Part shown: positions 60,973 to 64,000 of the stretch, piece by piece
Layout of the letters: each line of letters opens with the position of its first letter
Position numbering within the stretch: the stretch's first letter is position 1
From: Aplysia californica
Lineage: Eukaryota; Mollusca; Gastropoda; Aplysiida; Aplysiidae
Reading direction: 5' to 3'
DNA: 64,000 nucleotides
Assembly: GCF_000002075.1 (NCBI RefSeq)
Contig: NW_004797526.1
Location: forward strand, 458,256 to 522,255
Notes under the pieces: generated by a model
The model's input: only the letters and a program-made list of their open reading frames with translations
Database searches by the model: none
What the model was told of the DNA's origin: nothing
Translations under genes and position numbers: made by a program

Positions 60973-61644
60973 TTAACACTTTGCCGACTGTTTACCACCC
61001 AGTTTCTTTGGATTTTCCACAAAATATGATGGCAAAGTGTTATGAATGATCATTAGAATTTTAAGTGTTCTCTTTTTTTAAGTCCCCTTTCCCTTTATCA
61101 GCAGCTTTACAGAATAACAAGGTTAACAATAAATACATCTAAATCAAAGCATTACAAATTTTACAAATGATCTCACATCAGGTTTTGATATGAAGTTACA
61201 ATTTTGTAACTATCTGCTAAAAAGCTCAGTACATAATGTTTTAATTTTTGTAGCTTATATCTATTTATTGGAGGGGGGGGGGGGTTTCATTGTTAACTTG
61301 GGCAAACGTGGTACTTGGAGAGATTTATGGATCCAAGTATTGAAAATATATTTATGTTGGATTTTTTATAGAAAAGCTGAACTCTAAGTTTTTCAAATAT
61401 TTTGAGTCGCTTTTGAGATATTGCTTCTTTTTTTTTTTTTTGAGGAAGGGTATAAAGATAGGAGTTCGAGGAAATGTGCTTTAAAGTTTTACGAACACAA
61501 ACCACCACGAAGACACCAAAATGGCAGATCGGGCAAGGATGGATAAGTAGTGTGTTTTGTTTGCAGAAGTAGTTATTCATGGGCACTGCTCTTTATAGTG
61601 ATGGGGAAGTCCCAGTGATTATTTTGGTATATAACATGATGGGG

Positions 61645-61914
61645 TTCAACAAAAGATCATACATAACAAGATTGTTCACTCAGCCAAAAAACTGTCTTTG
61701 ATCTTTGTTTTGGAAGCTCTCTTTCGTTTCTTCAGAAGAAGAATAGGAATAGCACAATTTGTTAATTTCTCTTTTATTGTTTTTCACACAAGTAGAAGTC
61801 CACGCTTTTTCTATGAGTGCGTGACCGAATTTTGAGGACAGTTTTTTTAATTGGCTCAAAGAGAGGAGTGGACTATCTTGTTATGTACGATCTTTCAAAT
61901 TCTTTTGTTCAACC
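61645..61914. mobile_element. MITE with ACATAACAAGAT ends, copy 2
   Basis: TTCAACAAAAGATCATACAT and its inverse at the right (GTTATGTACGATCTTTC, then CTTTTGTTCAA). It shares CACTCAGCCAAAAAA, AGCTCTCTTTCGTTT and TTTTTAATTGGCTCAAAGAG with 49643-50136, with about 220 bp missing from the middle. Confidence 0.75.
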
Positions 61915-64000
61915 AAAGAATCTCTACTAGTAGAGAATCTTTGGTTCACCTTCACTTGAAGTGCAAAGTTAGGAAAAAGGAGACAGATCACGAGCATTGA
62001 TCCGAGTCACTTGTTTAAGGCTATTTAAATTTTTTTAAAGAATACCTTGCTCTCAATCTGTCAAAATAGTTCCTAATGAAATACTGTACTTTAAAGTTGA
62101 ATAAATGAGGATCCTTTTAGATTGTTTTTCATTTATGAAAAAACGTTTTGATTTAAAAAATGATTTTTTAAACATTATCAACCTGTAGCTCAAAATCATG
62201 TGGGTCAACTTTTCATCTTTCCCCAGGAGTGTACACATGTTGTGCTAACGGTACAATTATACGATTTTTAATGTATCATTTATAGATCAAATGGCTTTTG
62301 GTTGCTTTTCTCTTTTATTTCTTTCAGAGTGTTTGTTGCTGGTGTTTTGTGCAAATTATTCATTTCTGGGTTTTTTTAAATTATTGTATCAAAGTCAATT
62401 GTGGACCGTGAATAGTGAGCATGGGTAATTATGACTTCGGCTAAAGTACATTTATTCTGAAGACGAACACACTGAGTCTGTCGACAGTCAGAGTGTATGA
62501 GCATGACTGTCATTTTGTCATTACAGCCCCATGCATATTGTGAGCTAAATGCACTGTATCCAGGCCTGAAAATGATATTGCTGTGTGTCCAAAAGTGCAT
62601 TTTTAAGGAGAAGCCAAAAACCTTATTTTCGAAAACCTCATTTTTTAAGCAAAATGGAAAGGACCTGTAGTATGATGTAGATGACAGTTAAGTCTGCTTG
62701 CCCTGTTTCGTCCTTCACCCTATTATAATGGGAGTTGTACTCTGATTTCCTGCTGATATTCCAATGGTATTCAGCGCACATTTTTGTTTGTCTATGTCAG
62801 AAAAAATACTTTGACTTGGTACTTGTAGTTTGGTGCTGGAACCGACAAGATGACATTTACAGTGACAATGAAAGAAGAATTTGAAAACGGGAATTAAAGA
62901 CAGCTGGGGACATTTCTTGCTTGAAAGAACCACAGTACCCAATGTGTGCCTTTGTTTCAAGTGTCTTTGTTATAGGAACGTCATTTTTTGTTCCAATTAT
63001 TCGCACTGCTGAAGTATTTTTACATGGTAGCAATGCTCAATGTTGTACTGCTGCTGAAGCACTTTTTGCACAGCACATTGCAGATCCACTTTTTAATCAT
63101 TGTGATGTGTACCTTTTTAACTTTTGTCTTTTTTTTTTACTCTTTTCGTTTGTGCTAAGTGGACTGGTTCTCATTGCGTCCTTTTCTTTCTCGCTTTGTT
63201 CGACAGTTTTTTTTGTAGATTCAATTTCACATTAGATTTAGTTAATTGTCCTTGCACAAAATAATTTTTTGTCTACTCTTGTTCTGTGGATGCTGTTGTA
63301 AGTAGAAGCCTTGAAATCTCTTTCCGTGTCTCAAAGTGGGCCTCTCTCATATCTTAAGTACATGAAAATAGAAGAAAGGAAATGACAACCCTCCTTGAAA
63401 GCTCAAATTCAGTTTAGGCTTGTGTTGTTGTTTTTTGTTTGTTTTTTTAATAGACTCTCATGAGAAATAAACAAATTTATTGGTGGATATCTATCACTGG
63501 TAGGTTGATTTTATATACTTTTTCACTATCCTTCAGTTGTTTTCATTGTGATGAAATTGATTTTTTGTGCCTTGGATTTCTAAAGCATGTCTGGAGCCCT
63601 TACTCGTTCTTCCTGCTGCAATATGTAAAAGGAACTTATTCCAGGCACCAACGTTGCTGAAGAAATGCACAGTGGAGTCTCACCTGCAAATATTTGCATG
63701 TGTTTAATTCATCGACATCGTTTGGGATTTGCTCCAAGAACCTGCTACATTGTCTCATGTAATTTACTGTAAATATATAACAGTTGATGCATTTTTCTTA
63801 TTTATTTTCTGTCTTTGCATTGTTAGTGCCAACAGGTTTTCTCTATAATCTAGCTCGCACATAGTGAAATCGGCAAGACACTGGAATCTATTTGCGTGTG
63901 AGACACTAGACTGTATTTTGAGCTTAACAAAGTACATTGTGTTCAGTGTGATGAGTTTTTTCCTGTTGGTGTTGCTACTGTTGCTTGGTTTTTGTTTTAT
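61915..64000. other. end of window: no gene recognised
   Basis: AT-rich DNA with short ORFs only. None resembles a known family. It may include distal UTR of a neighbour beyond the window. Confidence 0.5.

Larger units (their letters stand above)
59683..61042. mobile_element. possible piggyBac-like element, nested
   Basis: The left end TTAACACTTTGCGATCACTT is mirrored at the right by GATGGCAAAGTGTTATGAA. The left flank has TTAA, as piggyBac requires; the right flank is altered. Inside lies the TTAA-flanked MITE 60663-60972, followed directly by another AACACTTTGCCGACTG. The minus frame 59739-60086 lies inside too. Confidence 0.45.

Overview
The window is 64 kb of eukaryotic genomic DNA, and it reads as an invertebrate animal, most likely a mollusc and probably a gastropod. 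This taxon call is inference. It rests on split genes with GT-AG introns of 0.3-4 kb, an AT-rich background, many microsatellites, tRNA-derived SINEs, short TIR transposons and LINE tails. There are no operons or bacterial features. Three runs of N (13606-13705, 25321-26303, 36656-36828) are assembly gaps.

Three host genes can be assembled from splice junctions and family similarity. (1) WDR91 runs on + from 208 to 20814 as 17 coding exons (about 789 aa). It has a LisH-type N-terminus, a coiled coil, a Ser-rich linker and a C-terminal WD40 propeller; the family controls PI3P levels and Rab7-dependent endosome maturation. Its third intron has U12-type AT-AC signals, another intron is GC-AG, and one exon is only 29 nt. 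(2) A UBTD1/UBTD2 gene (ubiquitin domain-containing protein) runs on - from 48144 to 42134 as three coding exons (about 236 aa). Its first exon is short, begins MGGCIG and lies 4 kb upstream of the second. (3) A pro-apoptotic BCL2-family gene (BAK/BAX-like) runs on + from 53059 to 56458 as four coding exons (about 228 aa). It has BH3, BH1-like and BH2 regions and a C-terminal membrane anchor. WDR91 and UBTD are convergent; UBTD and BAK-like are divergent.

The rest is introns, long UTRs or intergenic DNA filled with repeats. These include Tigger/pogo-like TIR elements with TA target duplications (8325-9139, 26795-27553, 32529-34633, 46213-47015, 57837-58743 and smaller ones). There is a pair of 174-bp miniature elements (12522-12695, 15416-15589), a TTAA-flanked piggyBac-like nest (59683-61042), foldback elements, RTE/CR1-like LINE tails, several SINE families, a 33-bp minisatellite and long (TC)n, (TA)n and poly-G/C tracts.

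I saw no multigene system of a new kind. The most interesting signals are the minor-spliceosome intron, the insertions lying close to exons, and the layered nests of miniature transposons.
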